NCBI RefSeq assembly: GCF_031143425.1
Contig: NC_090450.1
Span: 166,463,486-166,527,485 of the forward strand
Direction: 5' to 3'
DNA: 64,000 nt
Source of the DNA: Pleurodeles waltl
Lineage: Eukaryota; Chordata; Amphibia; Caudata; Salamandridae
A program made the translations under genes and the position numbers. Within the stretch, counting starts at the first letter, position 1, and every line of letters starts with the position of its first letter. Positions 43,879 to 55,782 of this stretch are shown here, piece by piece. The notes beneath the pieces are model-generated. The model saw only the letters and a program-made list of their open reading frames with translations. It ran no database searches and had not been told where the DNA came from.

Positions 43879-44519
43879 GGGGCATATTTATGGGGATTTG
43901 GCGTAGGACAGTGCAGCAAGTCATCTTGCTGCGCTGCTCTACACGAAAGTGAAAGGGCAGGAATACACCCTTATTTGTGCAATATGGTGCTTTCCTGTCC
44001 TTTCCCCTTGTGCTGGAGCTGTTTTGGCAGCCTAGAGCCAATGCAGGCACGCTTGCACCAGGGTGCAAGGATGCCTCCATTGCATGCAGAATCGTTTTTG
44101 TGCAGTAAATTACACCTTCCTGCACAAAAACAACCCAAGAAGCAGTTTCCTCTTTTTTATGTGTACTGCAGAATACAGCACACATGGAAGAGGAAAAAAC
44201 AAGACAAAATAAAAATATTTCTCCTTCCCCACCTCAGGAGGCATAAGGTTTTATGTGATTTTGTAAATCTGGGGCAGCGTCAAAATCCAGGGGTGTTGCA
44301 TCAGAAAACCCACCACAACGCCCATGGAACAGCTCCCTGGTATAGAGTAAGGCAATGCAACGACTTATGCTGCCTTGCCTTACTCCATATCTAGGAGGCC
44401 ATTCAAATCGATGCAAAGTGGCTTTGAATGGTCTCATAAATATGGTTGAAAGGTTTGTGCCCCCGCAGCTTAACAAAAGGTGATGCTCTGGTGGCGCAAG
44501 CCTCTCATACATATGCCCC
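43879..44519. mobile_element. Harbinger-type MITE with TTA target duplication (641 bp)
   Basis: Termini GGGGCATATTTATGGGGA and, on the complement of the right end, GGGGCATATGTATGAGAG. Flanked by TTA at 43876-43878 and 44520-44522, the classic PIF/Harbinger target. Termini resemble those of element C (GGGCCATATGTA, GGGGCATACTTA), which begins 590 bp to the right. Non-coding. Partial copies are at 16263-16700 and 27110-27600. Confidence 0.85.
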
Positions 44520-44522
44520 TTA

Positions 44523-45106
44523 TTTTTTGGAGGTAAATCTATTAACCCAAGCAGGAGAAGATTTATGATTGTATCATCCAGCAATATATCAAACAATAGC
44601 TGAATCTCACTTATTCCCATGTTCAGCTTCCTTCACAGAGGTTGCTCACCAAGACCTTGTAATACTAATGACATCCTATTATGTTAATATCAAGTACCAT
44701 GAATTACCTTGTAGACTTGTTCTGTTTCATTTTCAGGTGGGCTGTAGGCTTCATATCTGCCATAACTCTGGGGACTTCTATACAGTTTGTGGAACCTCCA
44801 GCTGTGAAGTGATTGCCTGTTTTTGTTAATTGATGATCACCATTGTTTGTCATAGAATGAACTGGGAGATGCTGTTGAGCTCTGTGCTATCTTGGTTTTC
44901 AGTATACAATTGACTCTCAAAGGTAACCATATATATATTTTAAGTTGTTAAATATATGCAGAGTTGGCATTAATTTCTTTTGTATAACCAAATGCATTAT
45001 TATTTGTAATGGTCTCTGGTTGTCTGAACAAATAGTAGTTTTATTTTAAATCCTATATCAAATGGCAAACATGTGTAGGTGATTACAAAGTAGTAGAATG
45101 AAATAC
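44523..45106. other. Unassigned interval
   Basis: A/T-rich sequence without recognised genes. Confidence 0.3.
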
Positions 45107-45109
45107 TAT

Positions 45110-45330
45110 GGGCCATATGTATATTTTTTGACGCAAAACAGCGCCAACGCAGTTTTGCTTCAAAAAGTTTAATGCCGGCTAACGCTATTTCTTTGCGCCA
45201 CCCGGGTGTCAAATTTATACTTTGATGCTCCGTGGTGCAAACCACGGGTTAGAGTCAAACCATTGCACCACGTCGAAAAGAAAAACAATGTTAACGCGGC
45301 GAAAATGACTTTTATCCGGTTTACGGCCTC
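45110..45330 (+). repeat. Left terminal and subterminal repeat of element C
   Basis: Rich in GCGCC, GACGC and GGTGCAAACCACGG-type motifs. TTGCGCCACCCGGGTGTC and TGGTGCAAACCACGGG form local inverted repeats. The mirror region is at 63000-63339. Confidence 0.65.
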
Positions 45331-45413
45331 ACAAACTGGATATGTGCCTTTTTTTGCCACAATAGCTTCAAAAAGCACCGCAAACACCGCAAAATGTGCA
45401 AAGGAGCCCCAAA

Positions 45414-47658
45414 ATGGATCCCAGAAGCCATGAGAGACCCCAAGAGACTACAACCGACCAGGAACCAGCCAGGAGGACCCAGACAAGACCCAGGAGAGGG
45501 AGAAGAAGAAAAGGAAGTGCTGGTTCAGTTCAAAGGAGCATGAAATACTGGTGAAAGAGGTGATGGAACACCAGCATCAACTTTTTGTCACCTCAAAATT
45601 GCCCATTGGGAGGAGAGAGGCAATTTTGCAACAAATTGTTGACAAGATAAACAGTGTGGCAGAAGTACGGAGAAAAGTCACTGAGTGCAAGAAACGCTGG
45701 CATGACTGCAAGCGCAGGACCAAGGAAAAGATGGCAAGGAACAGGAAGGCAGCACTGCAGACTGGAGGTGGGAGTCCAGCACCGCAGGGGGCCCTGGACC
45801 ACATGGAGGAGATGGTGGCAGCCGTCATCCCTGAGGAGATCGTCACAGGGATTCAAGGACAGGACAGCACAGACTACCAGGCCCCCACACGGATGCAGGG
45901 TAAATTGCATGGGGGACAAAAATGCCTAAATGTTAACTGTAAGCGGGGGGGACATATCTACTACACAATGCATGTCAGCCATGATAATCAGGTAGTGGAA
46001 AGGGGCACGCACGGGTGCATGGGCTGTGCAGGGGAAACCTGGGCACAGCACAACACTACACTAACAACCTTTGCATGGGGGTACTCTGCCGTGCCAAGGC
46101 TGTTGGAAAGGCAAAGGCAGTCCAGGAGCGTAGTGTACAACGTAAAACTGGCCTACTGTCACACGACAGCTGGTATTGTCTCTACATGAACTCAGGCTCA
46201 ATTTCCAGTCTCAGGCCATATCCGCAAGTGGTATTTACCATTGACATCAGTTGCCACTACCACCTGTGCTGTGCGTGCAGGTCAAGTAGTTTATGGCAGT
46301 TACGTGCCCATGGATCAAACACACCCAAAATAGAGGGTGCAAATCCTGTCAAATGCTCATGTTTATAGGCACAATAAACATCAGGTATTGTTATTTACAT
46401 TATGAAATACACAGCAGTAATGTCATACCCATGTTGCACATTTCAGGGTCTACCCCATGCCTTTGTTACAATAGCTGCAATACCACCTTGCAACATCCCA
46501 ACTGTCATACTGCTAAGACAACAGCATTGAGGGTGAAGACATATGGGTCTAGCTAGTTAAGCACACCTGCACAGTCATAAGAGGAAATGTAACACTGCCA
46601 GGACCATCAGTGCAAACCAATGTAGCACACATTCCCCAACATAAACAATACATACTACCAGTGCTGACACCTGTATCATGCCATGCCAATGCTATACATA
46701 GTATATGCTAGGTCTCGGCAACATATAGGTGGATGTGAAATATCTGAGACTGGGTCAGTTCCAGATAGTTAAGTGTGGTGCAAGTGTCATCAGAACACCC
46801 ACTCCAGTGCAAGGCCTCACCATGATAATCAAAGTAAACGGAGGGTTGAGTAGGACAATAAGGTGGCAACATACAATTTGGACAGAACCTACACATAGAC
46901 AATGTGACGCAGACAATTCCCCAAACTGTCCACACTACATGTGACATGCAGGTGGGGCAAAGGCCTGTGAGAATGCTAATATTAATGACAGGAACAATTA
47001 ACAGGAACCAAGATTACAATGTTCTACTAATAGGAAATCAGTAACGTCACATTACAAATGCCACAACAAAGACACACTAATTGTACAATATCTCACTGCA
47101 GAGGACGACGGCTCTCCTGGGGATATGCCTGTCCTGGACTTCCCTGATGACATGGATGATGAGCTGACAAACATTAGCCAGCAGACCCTCCAAGATGTCC
47201 TTGGAACCCTCCAGACCCCACCTTCAGTCACAAGAAGGAGCGCAGAAGTAGCAGCCATCACAGAGGAACCACCCACCACCCCAATAGTGCGAACTGCCAG
47301 CTCCAACCCAGATGAGGCCTCTGAGGACACCGGTACCACCTTTGAGAGGACTGTAGTTGGAGTACAGCAGGAGCTGGCCAAGGAGGTGCGGGTGGGGATG
47401 CAAAATATGGCAGCCAGCCTTGAAGGGAAGCGCACGTGCATGATGTCATCTGCAGAACAGGCAGCAGCCATGCAAGCGCTACCATCCATCCTGCAAGGAC
47501 TACAACAAAGTGTAAGGGAATTCACCACAGCAGTAAGGGAGTCGCCACGACACCTGGCATCCCAAACCTTTCACTGCATGAACAAATGCAATCCTGACCC
47601 CCTCAGGGCCGACCTGGCTGCCTACCACAGTGATGTAGCTGCTATACTCAAGAATTAG
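45414..47658 (+). pseudogene. Myb/SANT-like accessory gene of element C
   Basis: Two exons. Exon 1 probably starts at ATG 45414 (a Pro/Arg-rich start) but needs a frameshift before about 45500 to enter the domain frame. The domain reads WFSSKEHEILVKEVMEHQ, then GRREAILQQIVDKINSV, then VRRKVTECKKRWHDCKRR: three Myb/SANT helices (about residues 30-115) with the conserved CKKRWxDxKRR recognition helix. Exon 1 ends in phase 1 at 45899 (G|GTAAAT). Exon 2 begins at 47102 after CACTGCAG and restores frame as EDDGSP. It holds an acidic start, a Thr/Pro-rich segment and a C-terminal helical region (FERTVVGVQQELAKEVRVG, LPSILQGLQQSVREF), probably for oligomerisation or transposase contact, with TAG at 47656. 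The N-terminal frameshift is the only clear defect. Confidence 0.85.
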
Positions 47659-49410
47659 CAGCTCCCTCTTGCTGTAGTAATGCCTTTAATAGCCCCACAG
47701 TTGGCAGCTACGGGAATTCTCACTCCACGTCTTCAAATACTGAAGTGTGTGTTGCCCCTTCAAACCCACCACCACCAAGGGCAGAGGAGATGACACACAC
47801 ACACCAGAAGATGAAGACGTGGAACAGATCACCTTCACCCGTAGGAGTACTCAGTAGCACCATTCCATGCCACACGGGTACTGATATCCTAGGTCCTGTG
47901 CTTGTTAACATGCCAGTCTTGCTACAGTTGGGCACATGCACTGTTCTCCAGCACACTATTTACCTTGACACTATGCTCTGTGATTGTCTCTCACTACCTC
48001 ATTGGCAATTCATGTTCCTCTGCACTGTATGACACTTCACCCCAGCTTGTCCAATGACATGCCCCATTGCACTTGTGTTGCATCGCAATCGAAGGCGACA
48101 CACTAATGGACTCACAATCCTGGACTATGTAATTATTGCACTACAGCACTTCAAAATAAATAGCACTTACACAACCACTTTGTCCCTGTGTAATGTAACT
48201 CATAAACTATGTTGGAGATTAGTGATGTATGTCACATGTCAATGGCCATAGAATGTCAATGCAACTGCATTGAAAGATTGTGGACTGATAACTATGTACT
48301 GGGGTCTAGATTGTATCATCATCTGTGCTTCCTGAGGCTTATTTCTGAAGTATATTGAAAACAGACAGTATAATGCTGTGTTGGACAGAAAATGTCAGCT
48401 TCAAGGTATGTATAACCTGAAAATCAATGTGGCCAACATTCCCTTCAAGACAATCTTTATGTATGTGACATCTGACAATAAACTTTCATCACACACACCA
48501 TACAGCAGGAATGGATGAGTACGAGTGTATGGACAAACATGTAACCTGGGAGTACAATGTAAGAAACGATAGGTGTGATTTATGTATACAATGCTACATA
48601 AGATTATAACATCACTCAGCTTATCGGGTTCACATGAACATCAGGCTGCAGGCAGACGTACCACAGTACCCAAGATTCCAAATCAGGACTCAAACGATGA
48701 CAGATTTAAAAACACATCCAAACTTCACAACACATTGGGAACCATAGTAACCTTGAGTGGTGGGTGCAGCGGATGGCAGATGCATAGAGAAGTAGCTTTG
48801 GTGTAGCTGCCAATGTGACTGCACATTAGGAATTGTCAATAACCATGTCAATAATGGGATTCTGTGACTGCACATTAGGAATTGTGAATAACCATGTCAA
48901 TAATGGGATTCTGGTGCAGGATGGAACACAAATGCAAATACTAAATTTACACTGTTCACCCATGCCAAGGCCCTGATCCCTAAGCGTATGACACATACTT
49001 TAAAGGAGTTCCTAAAACTTTATTTAACAGTAATAAACAATACTAAAACTAGAGGAAACAGCTTAACAAACCTAATCCTAACACTCTAAACATCAACCCC
49101 CACCCCCCTTATATGACGGGACACATGTAGGACACAACATATACTAACCTAAACACATACTAACTTATCCTAAACAAATATATACTTTTTTGTATTTTTT
49201 TCTTATAATGTTTTTTTTTACACATAAACCCCAACATCATCTAACCCACCCACCCCCCACAAAAAAGCATGTCATAATATAACCTACTCCACCCCCAACC
49301 CACTAACTAAACTAACAGCCTACTCTAACCTAACACTAAACCCCCTAAACCCATTAAAGATAAGAACAATGAAAGAGGAGGGAGGGGAGGGGACTATAGG
49401 TGAGGATCCA
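47659..49410. other. Spacer between convergent genes of element C
   Basis: A/T-rich, with a long ACC/CTAA-rich stretch at 49020-49340 (poly-pyrimidine on minus strand) and a duplicated GTGACTGCACATTAGGAATT segment at 48814 and 48867. No gene recognised. Confidence 0.5.
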
Positions 49411-49913
49411 AAAGTCACAAATTGGCCCTCTGCAGGATCTTTTTTATACCCCGCAGTCTCCTGCTATTGCAGGACACCTCCTGCTGTAGCCTGTCTGTCC
49501 TGTCCAACATCCTTTGCATGTCACGTCTCATGTTCTGAAATTCTACATTGTCTATCACTGCAGTTGGGGTTGTCTGTGTTCCACTTGTTGATGGTACTGC
49601 TGGTGCCGGAGCCGAGATTGGGGAGGGAGATGAAGGAGCTGTTGCCTGTGGGCCTGGGGCAGATGAGGTTGAGGGACCTGCAACAGTGGCTGTCATCATT
49701 TGGGTGAATGTGGTCTGAGCTGTAGTGGTGGTGGTGGCTGCTGTGGGCAAGGCTGGTCCCCCTTGGGCGAATGCCCTCCAGACCCCAGTGGCTCTCTCAT
49801 GGCGATACCGGCGTGCCATATTTTGGAACCCAGACTCCACATCTAGTACTAGTGGTGATAACGCATTGCTTGCCTCTGGAATCCCTTGATCTCATGGGCA
49901 TTCATGTTGGCAG
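49411..49913 (-). CDS. Exon 3 of the third element C gene
   Basis: Begins after a good pyrimidine-rich acceptor. A one-base indel near 49855 separates the first 19 codons from the long frame 49840-49415. The long frame has a basic start, about 75 residues of Thr/Ala/Pro/Ser linker and a final basic coiled-coil-like helix. Confidence 0.6.
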
Positions 49914-51505
49914 CTGTAAAAATAGAGAAAGCCAAACATTAGTGACATCATTATGTGATACATCTACAGATGATATTGTAACACTTCTCAAAAATAGCTG
50001 ACACTGTCCAAATCACAGTACAGATCATAGAATGTCCCAGGGCGGAGGGTAGTCCTAGGTTTATCGGACTACCTACGCCCGCTGCAAGCGGCAAGTCTCA
50101 TCATTTTTTGAAATTTAATAATTTGTATAAATTCTTTTTAAATAGTAAGTCAATGTATTGAATTTGATATATGATTTGCACGGAAGCACTTTAGCACATG
50201 TACAATTCGGTAATCTAATACGGAGAGTGTTTTTGAGATAATCTATCACTTTGAACTCATTTTCAAAACGTTAAAATATCAGAAGTACCGCCGCTATTTT
50301 AGGTTAGCTTTCTCCTGCTGCTGGGCTATCTTTAGCCCACATGACCACAGCGCGCAGCGGGCGTGCGGAAGGCGCGCCAAAGGAAAGCCCTTCTGCGCCC
50401 GTCTGTGCCCGGCCGCGCCAGACCGTGCCAAGAGCCAAGAGATTGCGCTCCAAATAGTACTGAGCAGGGATTGCTTACTTACAATAGGGATACACTATTC
50501 TCGTTGAACAACAAATCGCATTACATCTGTCTGCAAAGGTTATATCCTTGTGTTGAGAATTACAGCTGTCCCGCTTGTACTTGGACCCCTCAACGAGGTA
50601 CGGACTATCAAAAAAATAGTAAATCTGACAAATTTCCGATTCTATTAGTCAACTGTCGCTCGCTAGGGGCCCATATAATGGATATCTACCTTTTGGTGGA
50701 ACAAAAAAAAACCCTAGCTCTGTTTTTCACTGAAACCTGGTTGAATGAAAGCTCTGGCCCAGATATTGTTATGATGCTTCCTACTGGATACAAACTCAGC
50801 AGAACTGATAGACCCTCTCGAGGTGGTGGGATCGCAGTTGTATATAAAGATACATGTGGGATAACAATAGCCCCGACAGTAAAGGATGTGAGAGTATGTC
50901 TTTCTCCTTTAAGGTTAACCCTCACTATACAATTTCTGCTGTCCTGGTCTATCGACCGCCTGGTCCTAGTGGAGACTTTGTGCCCTCACTCGCAGAGACT
51001 ATCTCTCAATCGGTTTTTACGAAATCCAATTTTCTACTATTGGGAGATTTCAATCTACACGCAGAAATGGAAGATAAAGCCCCGACCAGGATGATAATAG
51101 CAGACATGAAGGCCTGCGATTTAGTGCAATTGGTGCAGGGTCCTATGCACAACAAAGGCCATACACTTGACCTTGTTTTCTCCAACATACCAGAGCTAGA
51201 ATTTTTATCCTCCTGCCCGCTAGCTTGGTCTGATCATTCTTTGATAGAACTAGAGTTAACCATTGTTCGGCAGAAACACTGGTCTTGCAGTCCCCCACTT
51301 TATAGAAGACAATGGCACAAATTAGAGGCCGCTGAGTTTATTAAGGTACTAGGAAAGAGGAAACCAGGAAACTTAGATTCTAAAAATATAACTGATCTCA
51401 TCTGCCTAATAGACAACTGGATAGAGGATAGTTTGGAGGAAATCATACCAATTTCCACCTCGAAAAACCTTCCTCGTAAGAATTCAGCCCCTTGGTTCAC
51501 TACAA

Positions 51506-52613
51506 CACATCAAAGTACGGTACCCCTCATGTAACAATTAAATGGATTGTAATCTGAATAAAAATCACTTCCCCACAGAAAAAAACAATTCGGAAAGTTG
51601 AGATTTAGCCAAAAAAGTCAAAAAACATTAATTGTTGCTCTTGAAAATTACACTTCGGTATGATTACAATTTCCAAAATCACTTTGGACACACAGTGTAA
51701 CTTGTCCAACAAATTTTATAATTCAAGTCAATTTATAACAATTCATTCATTGTAATACACAATATTTATAACAATTCAATTATTAACAATTCATTCATTG
51801 TAATACAAATTTTTCATGCAATTCACGCCACAATTCATTTGTGCTGAAGGTATACTTAGGTTATTTGGGGATGGGGGTTCCCCATCGCTGTGTTCCTTCA
51901 CCCTTTATCACGTTTTCGCACGTCTACCAGAGCCATTTCATGTTCATATTTCCTTAGGGGAGTTTGAGGATCTTTTGATTTTTCAAATTGGAGCATTTTG
52001 GTTCATACGAGTGTTTGTAGCTTTTTAATAAATCTGTTTAAGTGCACAGGTTTAATTTATCTAATACGTCTTTTCAGCCCTGAAGAAGTCGTTTGGGACA
52101 AGAGACAACACTGTCCTGAGACGAAACACGTGTTGGCGGGCTCGAATTCTTAAATGAATTGTGGCGTGAATTGCATGAAAAATTTGTATTACAATGAATG
52201 AATTGTTATAAATATTGTGTATTACAATGAATGAATTGTTATAAATTGACTTGAATTATAAAATTTGTTGGACAAGTTACACTGTGTGTCCAAAGTGATT
52301 TTGGAAATTGTAATCATACCGAAGTGTAATTTTCAAGAGCAACAATTAATGTTTTTTGACTTTTTTGGCTAAATCTCAACTTTCCGAATTGTTTTTTTCT
52401 GTGGGGAAGTGATTTTTATTCAGATTACAATCCATTTAATTGTTACTTGAGGGGTACCGCACTTTGATGTGTTTAGGTTGTAGGTTCTCTTTGGAACCTT
52501 TTGGAGGGTCGGGTGATTACCCTCGTGCAGGTTCCCTCTTACTTTGAGATCTTTGGTCCTTTTGAATCCTGAGCGCCTTGGTAATCCTAGTTATTTCACC
52601 CCATAGTTAGTAT
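51506..52613. mobile_element. Inverted-repeat, Penelope-like insertion with 16-bp target duplication
   Basis: Flanked by identical CCTTGGTTCACTACAA at 51490-51505 and 52614-52629, cutting the LINE frame precisely. It consists of a left arm (51506-51840), a 310-bp middle and an inverted right arm (52152-52483), followed by 130 bp of single-copy sequence. Arms are nearly identical, apart from one extra short A/T segment, and contain an internal repeat ACAATGAATGAATTGTTATA. A hammerhead-like fold is in the middle next to the right arm. Penelope-like elements often have inverted or partial tandem LTR-like repeats with hammerhead ribozymes and target duplications of this size. No reverse transcriptase or GIY-YIG endonuclease is present. 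Confidence 0.7.
52074..52140 (+). ncRNA. Hammerhead ribozyme-like motif
   Basis: Core elements in correct order: CTGAAGA (52080-52086), stem II made of GTC 52088-52090 with GAC 52120-52122 and GGACA 52096-52100 with TGTCC 52112-52116, GAAA (52123-52126), a loopless stem III ACAC/GTGT (52126-52133), then cleavage nucleotide T52134, and stem I GCC 52077-52079 with GGC 52135-52137. All invariant core positions (C-T-G-A-x-G-A, G-A-A-A, T-H) are present. Very short stem III is typical of Penelope-type hammerheads, which may act as dimers. Activity is untested. Confidence 0.7.
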
Positions 52614-54679
52614 CCTTGGTTCACTACAAGTCTACTTGAGATGAAAAGGGAATGCAGGAAGCAAGAAAGAAAATGGAGGCATTCCCTAGATGACTCATTG
52701 AAAAAAGAATATAAGGATATGATCCGGGCATATCACTTAGAAATGAAAAAGGTTCAGGCAACATATTACACCAGCAGGATTGAAGCCGCCACCAACTCCC
52801 CTAAGGTAATTTTCAATGTTTTAAAAGATCTTATTCATCCTAAGGAGGAGCCAGAAATCCTAGATTCCCCACAGCAACATGTGGAGAATCTGGCAAGCTT
52901 TTTTTTAAGGAAAATCCATCACATTTATGTCTCTTTTCCTGACTCCCTGATTAGTGACCAGGTAGTGGTTAACCTGGAGGTCAGGAGGGAATCTGAAGCT
53001 GTCTTAACAAATTTTACCCCTATTAACCTGGACATAGTGACGAGATTACTGGGTTCAACTAAATCAGGCTCCCCACTCGACCCTGCCCCCCCTCAGATTC
53101 TCTGTATGGGAACTCCAATAATAGGTCCGGCAGTCACAAATCTTATTAATACCTCGCTAGCCTCCGGTATTGTACCCGACTCTTGGAAATGGGCTATTGT
53201 TAAGCCTCTTCTGAAAAAAACTAATTTGGACCCAAAGATACTGCCCAATTATAGACCGATCTCCTTGCTACCTATAATGTCCAAAATAACAGAAAAGTAT
53301 ATACATACTCAGTTATCTACCTTTCTGGAAGATAAAAAATGTCTACATCCCACTCAGATGGGCTTTAGACCACTACATGGGACGGAAACCGCCTTGGTAG
53401 CAATTACAGAAGAAGCCAAAATGAGGATGGATAAGGGAATGGAAACTGCCATCATTCTTTTAGACTTAAGTGCAGCGTTCGATACTGTTGATTTGAACAT
53501 TCTTAAAGATAGATTACAACGATGTGGCATTCTAGAAGTAGCATTGGAATGGATTCTTTCATTCCTCCACGGAAGATCTTTCCAAGTCCTTGACAGATCA
53601 TGTACCTCTAGGCGCACTTTCAGCAGTTGTGGAGTTCCACAGGGCTCTGCTTTGAGCCCATTACTTTTTAATGTTTACATGCAACCTTTAGCATAAATTA
53701 TCGAATCATATGGACTTAAGTTGGTGTCTTACGCAGATGACACTCAACTAATTGTCTCCTTTTGTAATTCATATCCGGACATGGATACAGCAGTGGGTCC
53801 GTGTTTGAAAGTAATGGCGACTTGTATGTCAGGAAGTAAATTAAAGCTTAATGATGACAAGACAAAAGTCATGTTCTTTGGATCACAAAAGCCTCCTCCA
53901 TCAATCCAAGATCATTGAGTGGAGATCTCAATCTTCCCTCCGCTAAATCTATTATTAAGAGTCTGGGAGTATGGTTAGATCCTCAACTCTCCATGTCACA
54001 ACATGTCAATAGAATAGCTGGAACTTCCTTTGCTCTGCTCAGAACCTTGAGGAAGGTTATAACAATACTTCCTCCTCTTGCTAAGAGACTGGTGATCCAG
54101 GCACTGATAGGCTCTCACCTCGACTACGGGAATGCTCTGTTTGTAGGAGCACCAAAATATGTAATCCAGAGACTGCAGAGGGTGCAAAATGCAGCCGCAC
54201 GTTTACTTTTGAATACCCCTAAACATCACTTTATTCGGGCTGCAATTTCATCCCTACATTGGCGGCCAGTGGATAAAAGAATTCAGTTTAAGACGTTATG
54301 CCATTTTCATAGATCTATATTTAATCATGGCCCTGAAATACTCAAAACCCTGGCATCGATATATACTCCGACCAGACCACTTAGATCTTCGTCAGCGGTG
54401 CTGGCCACAGTACCTAAAATAAAGAAAATGAGATAGGGAGGAAGATCCTTAGCCTATCAAGGTGCCACTCTTTGGAATAGCCTTCCTTTTAGTATTAGAT
54501 CGACATCCCAAGAGACCTTGTTTAGGAAGGCCTTAAAAACGTGGCTATTTAGAGTCTAATCTCCACTGGATTGTAAGATGATGACACCTTGCTGCTATGT
54601 ATGTAAAGCGCTATGAGGCCCTCGGGCAGTACTTAGGCGCTATATAAGCTGTTATAACATAACATAACAGAGAAATGTC

Positions 54680-55722
54680 AGGCCAACACAGCCTACACAT
54701 CTACTATCTAGCAGCACAACAATGCACAAAAAGGTGTGTACCTACTTAAATGTTCTGTGCGTCTTTGTACTGCTAATAGTCACATAACAAATGCTGCAAG
54801 TTCTCCACATGTGTCAGGCCAACTACTGACTATCTTCTGGAAGACAACCAAGGCCCTCAAGACCTGCGATTTGTAAATGGAATTGGCTGGACGGTATGCA
54901 GTTCCTAATCATGAGGGGGTATCCTAAGTTGGAACAAATGAATGGTTGAATTACATGTCTGTCTTCTACACTGGGATCCTCATATCTAGGTACACATATT
55001 TCCTAACCCTGTGCCTCAGGGGGGGATGGACATGCAACACATACTTTCAAACATCAAGGACAGGCAGGAAGCTTTGGACAGCTGTCCATGGGTTTAGTCA
55101 GTCCACCAGAGGTAAGGAGGGCTTCTAACTAGGATTGACTCTAACATTGGACAATCACATCCACATTTATGTTTCTTATTGCAGACAGTTGTCAACATAA
55201 TTAGATCTCACTGATACCTTTGCAAAAACAAGCACATAGATGCAAGCACCCATCTGGGCTGCATGCACACCTTTGACATGTCACTCAAGTGCCACAGAAA
55301 CAGAGCACACCATGTGGAGTTAGATGCTGCTAGGAAGTCAAACATACAGTCCTACATGTCCAATAGTTAACAGGGATGCTCAAGTCTGTGGGTAATACTT
55401 CGGCATCATTGGTCTGTGTGAATCAGGGTACGACTTGCTGACTAAATCATGAATCTGGCCACCTCCAAATTAATCACTGGCATACATGTAGCAAAAAATC
55501 ACCATCTTCACCTGCCCATGCCTATAGCGCAGCACTCGACTCCCAATATATGACTCTCTGCCACAGAATGTCCAACTCAAACATGGAACAAAATGTCAAC
55601 CTCCAGTCAAGTCACATATCAGATCATGTGCCAGCACATCATACCTTGCGATGAGTCGAAACACAGGAGAGAATCACACAACAGCTGCAAACACAACACA
55701 GGACAAACATATCAACACTTAC
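54680..55722. other. Intron 2 remainder of the third element C gene
   Basis: Non-coding element C sequence after the LINE. No further insertion recognised. Confidence 0.5.
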
Positions 55723-55782
55723 TGGATACGTCTATGTCCGCTAATCGAGCCACATCACCAATTGTGTAGGGGGCTGGTCCAC
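55723..55782 (-). CDS. Exon 2 of the third element C gene
   Basis: A 60-nt microexon between TTTTACAG and GTAAGTGT. Both flanking introns are phase 1, so it can be included or skipped without changing the frame. Confidence 0.6.

Larger units (their letters stand above)
50363..54560 (+). pseudogene. LINE copy 2 ORF: endonuclease + reverse transcriptase
   Basis: Same organisation as copy 1, in pieces. Endonuclease: NCRSLGAH (about 50650), FTETWLNES (about 50728), SRGGGIAVVYKDT, a frameshift near 50890, YRPPGPSGDF (about 50950), LLLGDFNLH (about 51037), AWSDHSLIE (about 51223). The frame stops at PWFTT at the insertion and resumes after the second PWFTT near 52616. Reverse transcriptase: NYRPISLLP (about 53247), DLSAAFDTV (53463), GVPQGSALSPLLFNVYM (53632), SYADDTQL (about 53726). 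Defects: TAA after MQPLA (53694), a shift near 53915, TAG near 54434. The C-terminal end WNSLPFSIR is at about 54475. It is more decayed than copy 1. Confidence 0.85.
50037..54670 (+). mobile_element. L2/CR1-type LINE copy 2, inserted in element C
   Basis: Lies in the second intron of the third gene. Candidate target duplication AGAATGTC (50029-50036) / AGAAATGTC (54671-54679), imperfect. The 5' part has the same GC module as copy 1 (CGCGCAGCGGGCG, then GGCGCGCC and AAGCCCTTCTGCGCC near 50350-50395). The 3' end is GCGCTATATAAGCTG followed by an ATAAC repeat tail. It is split by a 1.1-kb insertion at 51506-52613. Confidence 0.8.
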
